Source: CAXXFQ01 sp963674475
GTDB lineage: Bacteria; Planctomycetota; Planctomycetia; Pirellulales; Thermoguttaceae
DNA length: 64,000 nt
Reading direction: 5' to 3'
Assembly: GCA_963674475.2 (NCBI GenBank)
Contig: CAXXFQ010000024.1
Location: forward strand, 310,001-374,000
The position numbers and the translations under genes were made by a program. Shown piece after piece: positions 26,883 through 35,735 of the stretch (the stretch's first letter is position 1; each line of letters begins with the position of its first letter). The notes beneath the pieces were generated by a model, which searched no databases, was not told the DNA's origin, and was given only the letters and a program-made list of their open reading frames with translations.

Positions 26883-28127
26883 TTAGGCGGCGACTGTGGG
26901 AGGGTTGGTTGTTTGCGTATGGGATTTGATCGGTGAATCGTCCTTCGTGCAGACTCGAACGCCGTCGACGTAAGGCACGCCAGCGGCCACGTCGGATAGC
27001 TTCACGTGGCCGTTGAGTCGCTGCCAGCGACGCTCGGCCGATTGCATCAACTTGAAGACCATCGTCAACGTCGCCGTCCGCGAACCGCAGCCCTTCGTCC
27101 GCTTCGTTCGCAGCCGCACCGTCGCGAAGGTCGACTCGATCGGGTTGGTGGTTCGTAAGTGCGACCAATGCTCGGCCGGGAAGTCGTAAAACGCCAAGAG
27201 CACGTCGCGGTCTTTTCGCAAGCAGGCGACCGCTTTGGGGTATTTGTCCTCATAGGTCTTCATGAACAATTCAAACGCGTCATCGGCATGCTGCCGCGTA
27301 TCGGCCATCTATATCTCGTGCAGTTTCGCCTTCGCCTCCGTCTGCAATCGCTTCGGCATCTTGTCGAGCACGTTCGCTGTTTTGTGCACCCAACAGCGTT
27401 GTTCGCGAGTCTTCGGCCATGCCTTTGCCAAGGCTTTCCAAAAGCCCAACGCCCCGTCGCCAATCGCAAGCCGCGGGTCGATGGCCAGCCCCCGAGACTT
27501 GACATCAAGCAGCAGGCCTCGCCACGATTGCTCGCTTTCACGATAGCCGTCGGCGATGGCAATTAGTTCCTTTTTCCCGTCTTTCGTCGCTCCGATGAGC
27601 ACCAAGATACACTGCCGGTCCTCTTCCAAGCGGACATTGAAATGCACGCCATCGGCCCAAACATAGACGTAATGCTTGCCGACGAGCGACCGCTTCGACC
27701 AGTCGGCGTATTCGTCTTCCCAGACCTTTTTCAGTCGCGTGATCGTCGTCGCCGAAAGCCCCTTGGCCTGTTCGCCGAGCAGGGCTTGCAGGGCCTCTTG
27801 GAAGCCGCCCGTGCTGATGCCTTTCAGGTACAGCCACGGAATCAGCTCCTCGATGCTCTTCGTCTTTCGCGGGTAGGGCGGCAGGATCTTCGACGTAAAT
27901 TTCTCCCGTTGGTCCGGGCTACGACGGTCGCGAACGCGTGGCTGCCTTACCTCGACTTCGCCGATGCCCGTGGTGATCGAACGCTCCGGCAGGTAGCCGT
28001 TACGAACGACTTGACGTCGACCTCGTTCATCGGCAAGCTGTCCACGAGACTCGATCCACTCGTCGACCTCAGCCTCGATCGCCTCGGCCAACAGCCGTCG
28101 GGCGCCCTGCCGAATAACTTCGGTCAA
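26883..28127 (-). pseudogene. IS256-family transposase with an in-frame stop
   Basis: The first 272 codons (28127 to 27309) and the last 141 (27308 to 26883) are in one frame separated only by a TAG at 27309-27311 (KLHEI-stop-MADTRQ). Mutator-type motifs are present: ITRLKKVWEDEYADW, ADGVHFNVRLEEDRQC with the first Asp, DVKSRGLAIDPRLAIGDGAL with the second Asp, and RTTNPIESTFATVRLRT with the Glu. A TGG-to-TAG change is the simplest explanation. The stop codon lies just outside the left inverted repeat. Confidence 0.88.
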
Positions 28128-28282
28128 GACATCGGCCGAGCCTGACTGCTGCGGTCACAACATTTCTTTGCGTGCCCTCTGGATCAACAACGAGGTCAAT
28201 GCTACGATGCAACATGGTGGTGTACTCCTGGGGGGAAGCGGTTGTTAGTCATGTTTCAACCACCCTCCCACAGTACGCCGCC
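26886..28282 (-). mobile_element. IS256-family element with terminal inverted repeats
   Basis: The two ends match in inverted orientation: GGCGGCGACTGTGGGAGGGT at 26886 on the plus strand and the complement of CACCCTCCCACAGTACGCCG near 28261-28282, one base differing by insertion. About 1.4 kb with one interrupted Mutator-type transposase. It splits the MauE-thioredoxin gene from the C39 gene. Confidence 0.85.
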
Positions 28283-28654
28283 GTCTTCAAGACCGAACAC
28301 AAGTTTTGGTTATATCTCTCTCCGCAGTGGGCTCACGGCATATCGGATGACAGTTTTAATGAATCTGCGACGGCCTCTCCAGTTAAAAAAACTGACTCGT
28401 GAAAAACGCAATCGCTTGCTATGTTAAAAACTCCCGCAGGCGTTTAGATTTCACTTAGTGGATCATTGGAGCTTTTTTATAAGGAGGGTTTTGGTTAACC
28501 CCTCTAAGGAAATTGAAATGGCTCGCCTCTTTCAAAGTCCCCGGCTCAGCTGCGGTTCGCCGGTAATCAAAAAAGCTTTTTGCAATAAGGGTGATACGCT
28601 AAGTAATCCACCCCCCAAATTCTGGTTGTTTGGGACGCAATTTCATTCGATCCT
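28283..28654. other. Non-coding stretch after the IS256-type element
   Basis: About 370 bases between the IS end and the MauE-thioredoxin gene. Only short plus-strand frames without protein-like features. It was probably the original spacer between MauE-thioredoxin and C39 genes. Confidence 0.45.
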
Positions 28655-29668
28655 TCATTCTGACGCTCCACGGCCTTTAACTCCTACTACACGGGAGTTT
28701 TGAATTTCAATCTCAACTGGCGTCTCCACAAACCATTCCTCTTTATCGCTCAGTCGTCCGAGAATGCATGGAGTCTCAGGCGAAAGCGGTAGATTGCTCG
28801 TATCGAAATTCGATGGCGATGTTTCGATAAGAGCAACTTGAGTCGCACTTGGATCGCTAGCAGAACGAAAAGCTAGCCGTTCATAGCTCGGCATCGATTC
28901 CAGGCACTTTGGGCAGTCGTGATTATAGAGTACGATGAGCCAATGCCCTTCGGACAGTCTTTCCTGCAAAGCTCCCTTGCTTGATTGCAGTTCACAGGCA
29001 GCATTATCAATGAAAGGTAGCAATGGAAAAGGCTTTCCTATCCACTTCTCCGGCTCAACGACTATAGTTTTTTTGCCATCTAAACCTTGGAAAATTTGAC
29101 CAATTTGAGATAAGTCCTCCACAGCATTCATAGGCTGCAAACTTGCGATGGCCCAGGTACTTGGGATTGCCAACAGGCACCATCCTGCAACCAGTGCAGT
29201 AGATCGAGCGAAAATGCAGCGGAAAGTAAAGGCTCGTTTTAAAAGCGAGACATCAGAACGGAAATAAATAAGCAGTCCAACTGCAGATGAATCGAGTAAA
29301 AGAGTATACCAGGGATTTATCGCGACTCGACCGAAGCAACCACAAGACGCTTCGCCGCTCAATGCTTTGTATAGCGTTACTGCCGTAAAGATGGAGAACA
29401 ACCCCAGTGTGATTTTCCATGCCAAGCGTGGGTAAAGGCCGCTGAAAAGCCATAGGGCTAAAAAGAACTCAAACTGAATTACCGCCATTAAGAGATAGCG
29501 ATTTTCAAGCAGACTATCTCCAAGGGTGGGAGTCGTTGCCAATTCGTGTGTTTTGAAAGCGGCGGCAAGAAACAGAACGACGCCTATTAGGTTACGTACG
29601 AGATGGTACCCCAATTTGACCGGCCTTTGCCGGAAGAGCAATGCTCGAGAAGTCGAATTCCACAACAT
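28655..29668 (-). CDS. MauE/DoxX-like membrane protein fused to a thioredoxin-like domain
   Basis: 337 residues from the ATG at 29668 (longer in-frame starts to 29809 are less likely). The N-terminal half is a four-helix MauE/DoxX domain: VRNLIGVVLFLAAAFKTHEL, FFLALWLFSGLYP, ITLGLFSIFTAVTLYKAL, and the signature ASCGCFGRVAINPWYTLLLD. A fifth helix follows (AGWCLLAIPSTWAIASL). The C-terminal part (about 200-337) looks like an extracytoplasmic thioredoxin fold with NHDCPKCLESM as CxxC. MauE supports disulfide formation in methylamine dehydrogenase maturation, and VKOR/DoxX-type fusions pass electrons from thiols to quinone. The neighbouring Cys-rich secreted proteins are plausible clients (inference). 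Confidence 0.85.
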   Translation of the reverse strand: MLWNSTSRALLFRQRPVKLGYHLVRNLIGVVLFLAAAFKTHELATTPTLGDSLLENRYLLMAVIQFEFFLALWLFSGLYPRLAWKITLGLFSIFTAVTLYKALSGEASCGCFGRVAINPWYTLLLDSSAVGLLIYFRSDVSLLKRAFTFRCIFARSTALVAGWCLLAIPSTWAIASLQPMNAVEDLSQIGQIFQGLDGKKTIVVEPEKWIGKPFPLLPFIDNAACELQSSKGALQERLSEGHWLIVLYNHDCPKCLESMPSYERLAFRSASDPSATQVALIETSPSNFDTSNLPLSPETPCILGRLSDKEEWFVETPVEIEIQNSRVVGVKGRGASE

Positions 29669-29930
29669 CACAGATGCCCCTTTCCAGGTGAGCTGCCTCT
29701 TCTCAACCTGCAAAACCGCGAATGTAGAACCGTCGAAGATGTGAAGCTTTTTCTCTTCTATCTCCAATAATATAAACAGGACTTTACCAGAAATGGCAAA
29801 CGCCGTCAATAGGTGTTACTAAAAAAGGAATAACACAGAAATTTCTGGTAATAATCACCTTGGATGCTCACTCGAGAGAGGGGGGGTAGCCAGTTCGGAG
29901 CCCGGCAGAATCCACGCGGCACAAAACGTT

Positions 29931-30024
29931 GTACCAATATGGGCACCCTTTTTGCGAGCGTCTCCGTAAGTCTTTGCTTTGTAGAGACTTACGGAAACCT
30001 ACCTTCGGTCTACGGAACCGAAGG
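29931..30024. repeat. Dispersed hairpin repeat, copy 3, with extended stem
   Basis: Starts TGTACCAATATGGGCACCC as in the IS leader, but carries no IS. The middle forms a perfect stem, TCCGTAAGTCT paired with AGACTTACGGA, and the end is CCTTCGGT-7 nt-ACCGAAGG at 30002-30024. This shows that the hairpin unit exists apart from the transposase. Confidence 0.75.
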
Positions 30025-30075
30025 GGTCATGTATTCTGGCAAGTTGGTCTTTTCGCAAATCATGGACTTTGTTCC

Positions 30076-30321
30076 ATGGAAATCGTAAAGTGTCCCCAAC
30101 TGTCTAGACCACGAATTGCGAAAATTGAAGTGGAAAAATCCGTTCTCGCGAGCCCCACTGCCGTCACCGTCGCGTCGGCCCTCCACTGGTTCGACGGACT
30201 GGTCGGTTCCGCGGTCGCTGCGAGCATCCAAGGAGCGGTCCTTTTAGGCCAAGTCGGCCCGAGTCGTGCAAAGCGCAAGCCGATCAAGTTGTCCGAATTG
30301 CAGAAGAAACTCGCTTCGTAA
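30076..30321 (+). CDS. Short gene or gene remnant in a phage context
   Basis: 81 residues from the ATG at 30076, ending KRKPIKLSELQKKLAS. The middle, ASPTAVTVASALHWFDGLVGS, is Ala/Val rich. It begins just after the hairpin repeat, so the true 5' end may be lost. It precedes a gpW-like gene and a portal gene, the position where phages carry terminase. Not recognised as terminase. Confidence 0.4.
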   Translation: MEIVKCPQLSRPRIAKIEVEKSVLASPTAVTVASALHWFDGLVGSAVAASIQGAVLLGQVGPSRAKRKPIKLSELQKKLAS

Positions 30322-30428
30322 AAAACTTTGGAGAAAATTCAAAAATGTTGCCCGAAATGGCCTAAAAAAAGTTCGTCCACGCGTATCACTATAGTAGAGA
30401 GGGAGCAATTGCAAATGAAGCGAAAACG

Positions 30429-30626
30429 ATGACGGAACTTGACCAAACGATCCGCGACCAAGCGACTTCACCGCATAAGGTGACGGTTGACGGTTTGACC
30501 AGCGAGGGGCACTCGCTCAAAGAACTGGTCGAAGCGGATCGGTACTTGCGTTCTCGGGACGCGTCGAACCGATCGGCCTTTCGAAGCTTGAATATCACGA
30601 AACTTATCCCGCCAGGCAGCGAATGA
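30429..30626 (+). CDS. gpW-like phage head-tail joining protein
   Basis: 65 residues: MTELDQTIRDQATSPHKVTV, then GHSLKELVEADRYLRSRDAS and a C-terminal SLNITKLIPPGSE. Size, the LKELVEADRYL helix and its place just before a portal gene match small gpW/DUF6148-type proteins of phage and prophage modules. Its stop overlaps the portal start (ATGA). It appears intact, although its neighbours are damaged. Confidence 0.7.
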   Translation: MTELDQTIRDQATSPHKVTVDGLTSEGHSLKELVEADRYLRSRDASNRSAFRSLNITKLIPPGSE

Positions 30627-31103
30627 AGCTTATCCCCAACTGGCTACGTCTTGCATGGCCCGACCGGCGTCCGGGTCGGCGCGAAACCGAAGCGCGGCCC
30701 GGAACAAGTCGGTCGGGCCGTCCTATTCTCGCCCGTTATGATGCGGCGGAGACGACCGACGAGAACGCGCGGCACTGGTCGGCGGCCGATGGGCTCTCGG
30801 CGAACGCGGCCAGCTCGAGCGAAGTGCGGCGGACGTTGCGCAACCGGGCCCGATACGAAGTGGGGAGCAACTCCTACGCGAAAGGGGATTCTCCTCACGT
30901 TGGCCAACGACACGATGGGGACCGGGCCGCGTCTGCAGATGCTGACTGATCAGCCGGAATTGAACCGCTATGTGGAGCATCGTTTCAGCCGCCACGCCGA
31001 GTCGATTCGGTTGGCCGAGAAGCTTCGCACGATGCGGATGGCTCGGGCGCAAGACGGCGAGGCGTTCGGCCTGTTGACCAGTTACCCGGCGCTCCTTCGG
31101 TAA
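30623..31103 (+). pseudogene. Phage portal protein fragment, frameshifted
   Basis: The first frame gives ARYDAAETTDENARHWSAAD and VRRTLRNRARYEVGSNSYAKG. At about 30886 the similarity shifts frame to ILLTLANDTMGTGPRLQMLT, LNRYVEHRFSRHAESIRLAE and KLRTMRMARAQDGEAFGLL. This is the N-terminal third of a lambda-type portal protein (PF05136 style). It stops near 31100, where the rest of the about 500-residue protein should follow. The phage module is not functional here. Confidence 0.82.
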
Positions 31104-31150
31104 AAATTGATAGAATTCGGCACGTTCTTACATCAATCGTGTTTTGGACT

Positions 31151-32179
31151 CTAGTCGGTTTTTTCTTCCACCTTCTTGCGAGCCTTTTCCATAACACTTT
31201 CCATTGAGACGGGAGCCCCGCCGTACTGCCTGCTTTCATCGGCCGCTTCGAGGAAAGTGTAGATTTCCAGCGTTTCTTCATGGCTTACCGGTGGTTGGCC
31301 GGTTTGGAAAAAGCGTGCAATCTCGACAACCAGCGGGTCGTAACCGGTCCACTTGCCCCCGAGGGCAACCCCCTTTGCGCCGTAGACGGTCGCGCCGAAT
31401 CCGCCATGGCTGCGGAAGGTACCCAGGCGGCCGTCTTCCCAAACGCCAACGACCAAATCGGTATTGCCGACCTTGATGCGATGTACCATTTCGCACCCCG
31501 AGCCCATGATCGCAAAAAGCGTCTCGGCACCATGGATGCCATAGTAAAATAAGTCGGGCATATGTTGCGGCAGGAGTGGTTTGTTGGGGCCATAAGCGGC
31601 GCAGCCTATCACCTTGCCGACTTGGGGATTCTTTCCGTTTCGCAGCTCAGCAACCCCCTCGGAAAAGCGGAGCGAAGAGCTTGAGAAACAGGGTACACCG
31701 GCCTCTTCGGCTAGCTGGAATATCTCGATGCAATCGGCCAACGAACCGGCCAACGGTTTATCGACAAAGAGCGGTTTTCCCGCGGTGATGACTTTTTTGG
31801 CCTCTTCGAGATGGGGACGCCCGTCGAGGCTTTCCAACAACACGGCGTCGACTTTTTCCAGCAACTCGTCGATCGAATCAACGACTTCGACGCCCATCTC
31901 TCGAATCAATTTACCGTGTTCGGCCAAAAGCTCGACACTCCTGGGTACGTCCGGCGTGCCGCCAAGGTAGGTGGCCACCACTGTGCAATCGGCCAGCGGA
32001 CCGGTCGCTGTCGGGTCATTGAAGATTTTTGTAAACTCGGTGGCATGCGGCGTGTCGACGCCGATTATTCCCACGGCGATCTTGCGGCCCGTTTCATCGG
32101 CATAGGTCCTGCTTGAAAATAAGGCCAGTGCGATCAACCACGGAAAGAACCAAGTTCGGCTTTTTTGAAAAATACTCAT
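31151..32179 (-). CDS. Secreted Gfo/Idh/MocA-family oxidoreductase
   Basis: 342 residues from the ATG at 32179. Signal peptide WFFPWLIALALFSSRTYA is followed by a Rossmann start (KIAVGIIGVDTPHATEF). The family motif EKP is present as FVDKPLAGS near residue 136, and LFYYGIHGAETLFAIMG covers the region of the catalytic His. Members use NAD(P) on sugars; exported ones are common in planctomycetes, where the cofactor is probably held tightly. It starts 20 bases after the XylR-type regulator, in the same operon. The substrate is unknown. Confidence 0.88.
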   Translation of the reverse strand: MSIFQKSRTWFFPWLIALALFSSRTYADETGRKIAVGIIGVDTPHATEFTKIFNDPTATGPLADCTVVATYLGGTPDVPRSVELLAEHGKLIREMGVEVVDSIDELLEKVDAVLLESLDGRPHLEEAKKVITAGKPLFVDKPLAGSLADCIEIFQLAEEAGVPCFSSSSLRFSEGVAELRNGKNPQVGKVIGCAAYGPNKPLLPQHMPDLFYYGIHGAETLFAIMGSGCEMVHRIKVGNTDLVVGVWEDGRLGTFRSHGGFGATVYGAKGVALGGKWTGYDPLVVEIARFFQTGQPPVSHEETLEIYTFLEAADESRQYGGAPVSMESVMEKARKKVEEKTD

Positions 32180-32199
32180 TGCAATTTTACTTTTGGTTT

Positions 32200-33372
32200 T
32201 TATCGAGACCTTGCTTGTTTCCGGTATTGCCCGGGGGTCATGCCGAGCGTCCTTTTGAACAGGTTGCACATCCCCTCGACATATTCAAAACCGGCGATCG
32301 GCGCGATCTGGGCCAGCGGATAGTCGGTTTCTGTCAAGAGTTGTTGGACCCGATCGAGCTGCACACGGGTGATCTCGGCCTTGGCCGAACGGCCGATCGT
32401 TTTCAGAAGCCGTCGCTGGAGGGTACTGCGTGAGAGATGGGTCACCTCGAGAAGGTTGTTAACAGAGATTCCCTCGCAGGCGTGCTCGCGAATGAAATGG
32501 ATGGCAGCCGCCGTTTCGGCGTCGGCCACGGCCACCACGTCGGTCGATTGGCGGGGAACCACTCTTTTCGGCCCGATCCGAGTGGTCTGCTCGGGAGGCG
32601 ACTGGCCGTCGATCATCCGATCCAAGAGCGTGGCCGCTTCGAAACCAACCTGACGGGAATCCAGCTCGATGCTCGAAAGGGACGGTTGACAGAGCTCGCA
32701 AATCAACTCGTCGTTGTCGACCCCGATCACGGCCACTTCGTTGGGAACCGTATTGCCGTTCTCACTGCAAGACATGAGAACCTGATGGGCCCGGACGTCG
32801 TTGATCGCCATGATCCCGACCGGCTTGGGCAAGGAGTCGATCCACTCGGTTAACGCGTCTTCGCACAAGAGTTCGTATTCCTCGACACGAGAGATATACG
32901 GCGTTTGCGAATAGTGGGGATTTTCATATTGATGGACTTCATAACCGGCCAAGGCCAATCGTTCGACAAAATATTTGCCGCGCGGCGCCGCTGGGGTGAG
33001 CCCCGGAAGTCCGCAGTAGGCGAAATGTTCCAGCCGACGTTCCAGCAGATGTTCGGCTGCCATGCGTCCCACGTCCGCCTCGCTGGTATAGACGTTGGCC
33101 ATCTGGCTGGTATCTTCGCACTCGTAAAGATTGACCGTGGGAATTTTCCGCTTTTGGATCTGTTCTAAAAGGGTCGGGTTCTCGATGTGGGCGATGATTC
33201 CATCTCCCTGCCAGCTCTTGAACCAGCTGGGCGTTTGATCGCAAAGCCGTCGTTCCGCATAGAAAATCTTCCAGTTTCCATGGGTTCGCACATACGAAGC
33301 AATGCCGCTCAAGAGACCCCGCCCATAGGCCCTGGACCACTCGATCAACAGCGCAACTCGTCGCTTGGCCAT
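32200..33372 (-). CDS. XylR-type AraC-family transcription regulator
   Basis: 390 residues from the ATG at 33372 (MAKRRVALLIEWSRAYGRGL). The N-terminal two-thirds is a periplasmic-binding-protein-like sugar sensor (GIASYVRTHGNWKIFY, VYTSEADVGRMAAEHLLER, VAVIGVDNDELICELCQPSL). The end carries two helix-turn-helix motifs of the AraC type (INNL-type SVNNLLEVTHLSRSTLQRRL and YPLAQIAPIAGFEYVEGMCN), then the GMTPGQYRK signature. XylR relatives respond to pentoses or other sugars. It is probably the regulator of the downstream oxidoreductase. The upstream intergenic region is shared with a divergent oxidoreductase gene. Confidence 0.92.
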   Translation of the reverse strand: MAKRRVALLIEWSRAYGRGLLSGIASYVRTHGNWKIFYAERRLCDQTPSWFKSWQGDGIIAHIENPTLLEQIQKRKIPTVNLYECEDTSQMANVYTSEADVGRMAAEHLLERRLEHFAYCGLPGLTPAAPRGKYFVERLALAGYEVHQYENPHYSQTPYISRVEEYELLCEDALTEWIDSLPKPVGIMAINDVRAHQVLMSCSENGNTVPNEVAVIGVDNDELICELCQPSLSSIELDSRQVGFEAATLLDRMIDGQSPPEQTTRIGPKRVVPRQSTDVVAVADAETAAAIHFIREHACEGISVNNLLEVTHLSRSTLQRRLLKTIGRSAKAEITRVQLDRVQQLLTETDYPLAQIAPIAGFEYVEGMCNLFKRTLGMTPGQYRKQARSR

Positions 33373-33905
33373 CGCTGGTTTCTCTCGCTGGAGATAGGAA
33401 AGGGTTGATGCCGGATTGAAATGAACGATATTATTAAAGTCTATGGCTTGCTGGCGAGCCAATCTTACCGACGACAAAAAGGGGATATTGCCTTTAATTC
33501 TAGACGATAATGGCAAGAAAAGGAAGGAAAAGGCCTCGTGAAGATTTGACAAGATATCGCAATCGAGATTGACTCAAAATGTCATTGCAATCCTCTTTCC
33601 CTTAATCTACCATGAAAGGGATCGCTGGCTGCGTATCACGAATTTCGCGAAACGCAAACCGATCAAGAGCCTTCCAAAATACCTTCCACTTTGATATCAC
33701 GTGTCCATTCTTCTTACAACAGCCTGTTTTTCGGGAGGTAAACAGGCGGAAACACGTCGCCTCAAGTTGGAGGTAGTACAAAACATTTCTTTCAGGCGTT
33801 GGTGATAGAGAAATTGCCTTTGATTCCGAGCCAACATCGGTAGAGAATGTTCCTTCCAAATTTCCATCCATTCATTCGATTTGCCTTCTATTCCGGAGAG
33901 TTAGC
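33373..33905. promoter_or_regulatory. Divergent intergenic region
   Basis: About 530 bases between the XylR-type regulator (minus) and the second oxidoreductase (plus). It should hold both promoters and possibly the regulator's operator. No clear operator palindrome was recognised. GGAGAG-type sequence lies a few bases before the plus-strand ATG at 33906. Confidence 0.5.
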
Positions 33906-35288
33906 ATGAAACTCACTACGCGTCGTGCCTTTTTAAAAACCTCGGTGGCGGCCGCTTCGACGGTTGCCGTGCCGGCCGTGGCCCAATCGTCCGCCAGCCC
34001 GAACGACCGGATTCGAGTTGCCGCGATCGGGATGCACCGTGGGTTGTCGCATGCCTTGAGTATCGCCAAAATGCAAAAGGAAGGCAAAAACGTTGAAATC
34101 GCTGTCTCTTGTGATTGCGATCTCGAAGCGGCTAATTGGGCGGCTAATATTGTCGAAAAGGATGGTGTGAAACGACCGGCGATCGTTCAGGATTTGCGAC
34201 AAGTCATGGACGACAAGTCGATCGATGCCGTCACTATCGGGACGCCCGACCATTGGCACGCATTGGCCACTATTTGGGCCTGCCAGGCTAATAAAGATGT
34301 CTTTGTCGAAAAACCGCTTGCCCATACGATTACCGAAGGGCGGATGATGGTTGATGCCGCTCGGAAGTATAAACGGATGGTGCAGGTTGGCACTCAGTGT
34401 CGATCTAGTGCGAATATCGTCGAAGGGGTTCGGCAAGCTCGGGCCGGGTTGATCGGCGATATCTATATGGGACGGGCGGTTGCCTATAAGTTGCGTGGCG
34501 ATCTCGGTAGACATAATACCTCGAAACCGCCGGAAGGTTTGGATTGGGATCTGTTTGTTGGTGCTGCACCAAAACAAGACTATAGCAATTTCCGAAAGCG
34601 ACGTTGGTATTGGCTTAAAGATTTTTGCAGCGGTGATATGGCAAATCAACCAACTCACCAAATCGATATCATTCGATGGGCTATGGGAATCGAAGATCAT
34701 CCGGTTATGGCGCAATCGATGGGCGAAACACTGGTCCATACGAACGACGACCGTGAGTGGCCAACTAACCAGACGTTTTCTTGTAAGTTTGCCGATGGAC
34801 GGATGATTACCGCCGAACATCGTGGCTGGTACACGCCAAACGAAGCTGGATTCCGTGATACTTGGCCCTTCACAAATAACCCCGACCCGGTTGTTGGGGC
34901 TATACTGCTCGGAACTAAAGGGTATATGGTCTTCCCAAGCTATACCAGCTATTACTCGTTTCTTGGTGCAAAACGTGAGCCGGGACCGTTTGCCGATTCA
35001 CCGCCAAGCGACTTGCCTAAGAATGTTCAGACTTGGCAAATGATGGACTATATCCATCATCCAAATTGGATCAGCGCCTGCCGGAGTCGGAACTACAAAG
35101 ACCTTAACACAGATGTTGAAGAGGGCCATAAGTCGACTGTCCTTGCACTGCTTGGTAATATCGCCCTCCAAACTGAACAAACAGTTCACTTCGATCCAAA
35201 GACGGAAACTTTCCCGAACCAGCCCGAAGCGAACCAGCTGTTGACGAAAGAGTACCGCGAACCGTTTGTGTTGCCAAAAGAAGTGTAA
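33906..35288 (+). CDS. Tat-exported Gfo/Idh/MocA-family oxidoreductase
   Basis: 460 residues. The N-terminus KLTTRRAFLKTSVAAAS has the twin-arginine pattern and an Ala-rich leader. The NAD-binding region (RIRVAAIGMHRG) and the family EKP motif (VFVEKPLAHTITEGRM, about 137) are intact. TIGTPDHWHALA and DMANQPTHQIDIIRWAM cover the substrate-side His and Asp. The C-terminal part (SACRSRNYKDLNTDVEEGHK) matches the long planctomycete/Bacteroidetes subgroup exported by Tat with its cofactor bound. The divergent XylR-type gene may control it. The substrate is unknown. Confidence 0.9.
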   Translation: MKLTTRRAFLKTSVAAASTVAVPAVAQSSASPNDRIRVAAIGMHRGLSHALSIAKMQKEGKNVEIAVSCDCDLEAANWAANIVEKDGVKRPAIVQDLRQVMDDKSIDAVTIGTPDHWHALATIWACQANKDVFVEKPLAHTITEGRMMVDAARKYKRMVQVGTQCRSSANIVEGVRQARAGLIGDIYMGRAVAYKLRGDLGRHNTSKPPEGLDWDLFVGAAPKQDYSNFRKRRWYWLKDFCSGDMANQPTHQIDIIRWAMGIEDHPVMAQSMGETLVHTNDDREWPTNQTFSCKFADGRMITAEHRGWYTPNEAGFRDTWPFTNNPDPVVGAILLGTKGYMVFPSYTSYYSFLGAKREPGPFADSPPSDLPKNVQTWQMMDYIHHPNWISACRSRNYKDLNTDVEEGHKSTVLALLGNIALQTEQTVHFDPKTETFPNQPEANQLLTKEYREPFVLPKEV

Positions 35289-35351
35289 CAATCGCGTCCT
35301 CAAAATTAAAAGCACGAATTTTGACATGATTTTGGTGCCATTGTATAGGCT

Positions 35352-35594
35352 ATGCTATGGACGATTGTGGCCGAGGCGAGGCATATCCTGCCCAAAGCGG
35401 TCAAACAATATGTAACTGAGGTCACCAAATCGGCGCACCAGTATAAAGTCACCGTGGGCGAAACCTTAGATGAATTTAATACGGCCGATTTTCTGGACAC
35501 CTATAATTTCAACAAGCGATTAAAAAGCAAATTTCAGCCGAATGAGTTTCTCATGATTGAGAATGTCAGCCGTACCGACGTGGTGAATCCTTGA
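35352..35594 (+). CDS. Hypothetical short gene truncated by an IS3-type element
   Basis: 80 residues starting MLWTIVAEARHILPKAVKQY and ending in a stop made where the IS begins (TGA at 35592, IS left end at 35597). The frame looks protein-like (KVTVGETLDEFNTADFLDTY), but no family is recognised. The 3' part may be missing. Confidence 0.35.
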   Translation: MLWTIVAEARHILPKAVKQYVTEVTKSAHQYKVTVGETLDEFNTADFLDTYNFNKRLKSKFQPNEFLMIENVSRTDVVNP

Positions 35595-35735
35595 GATGGT
35601 CTGGGTTGTCAAGGCGCTGGAACCGGTTATTTAAGGTGGACTCTGGTTCTTGAAATGGGGGCGTTTTTGGAGCGGAGTGAACGCAGCGAATGGAGCGGAA
35701 AAAACGCCCCCATTTCGCGCGATCGGAGACTCCAC

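Noticed and set aside
33602..33871. 89-codon minus-strand frame in the divergent promoter region
   Set aside because: Lies in the intergenic region between two well-supported genes and has no recognisable features.
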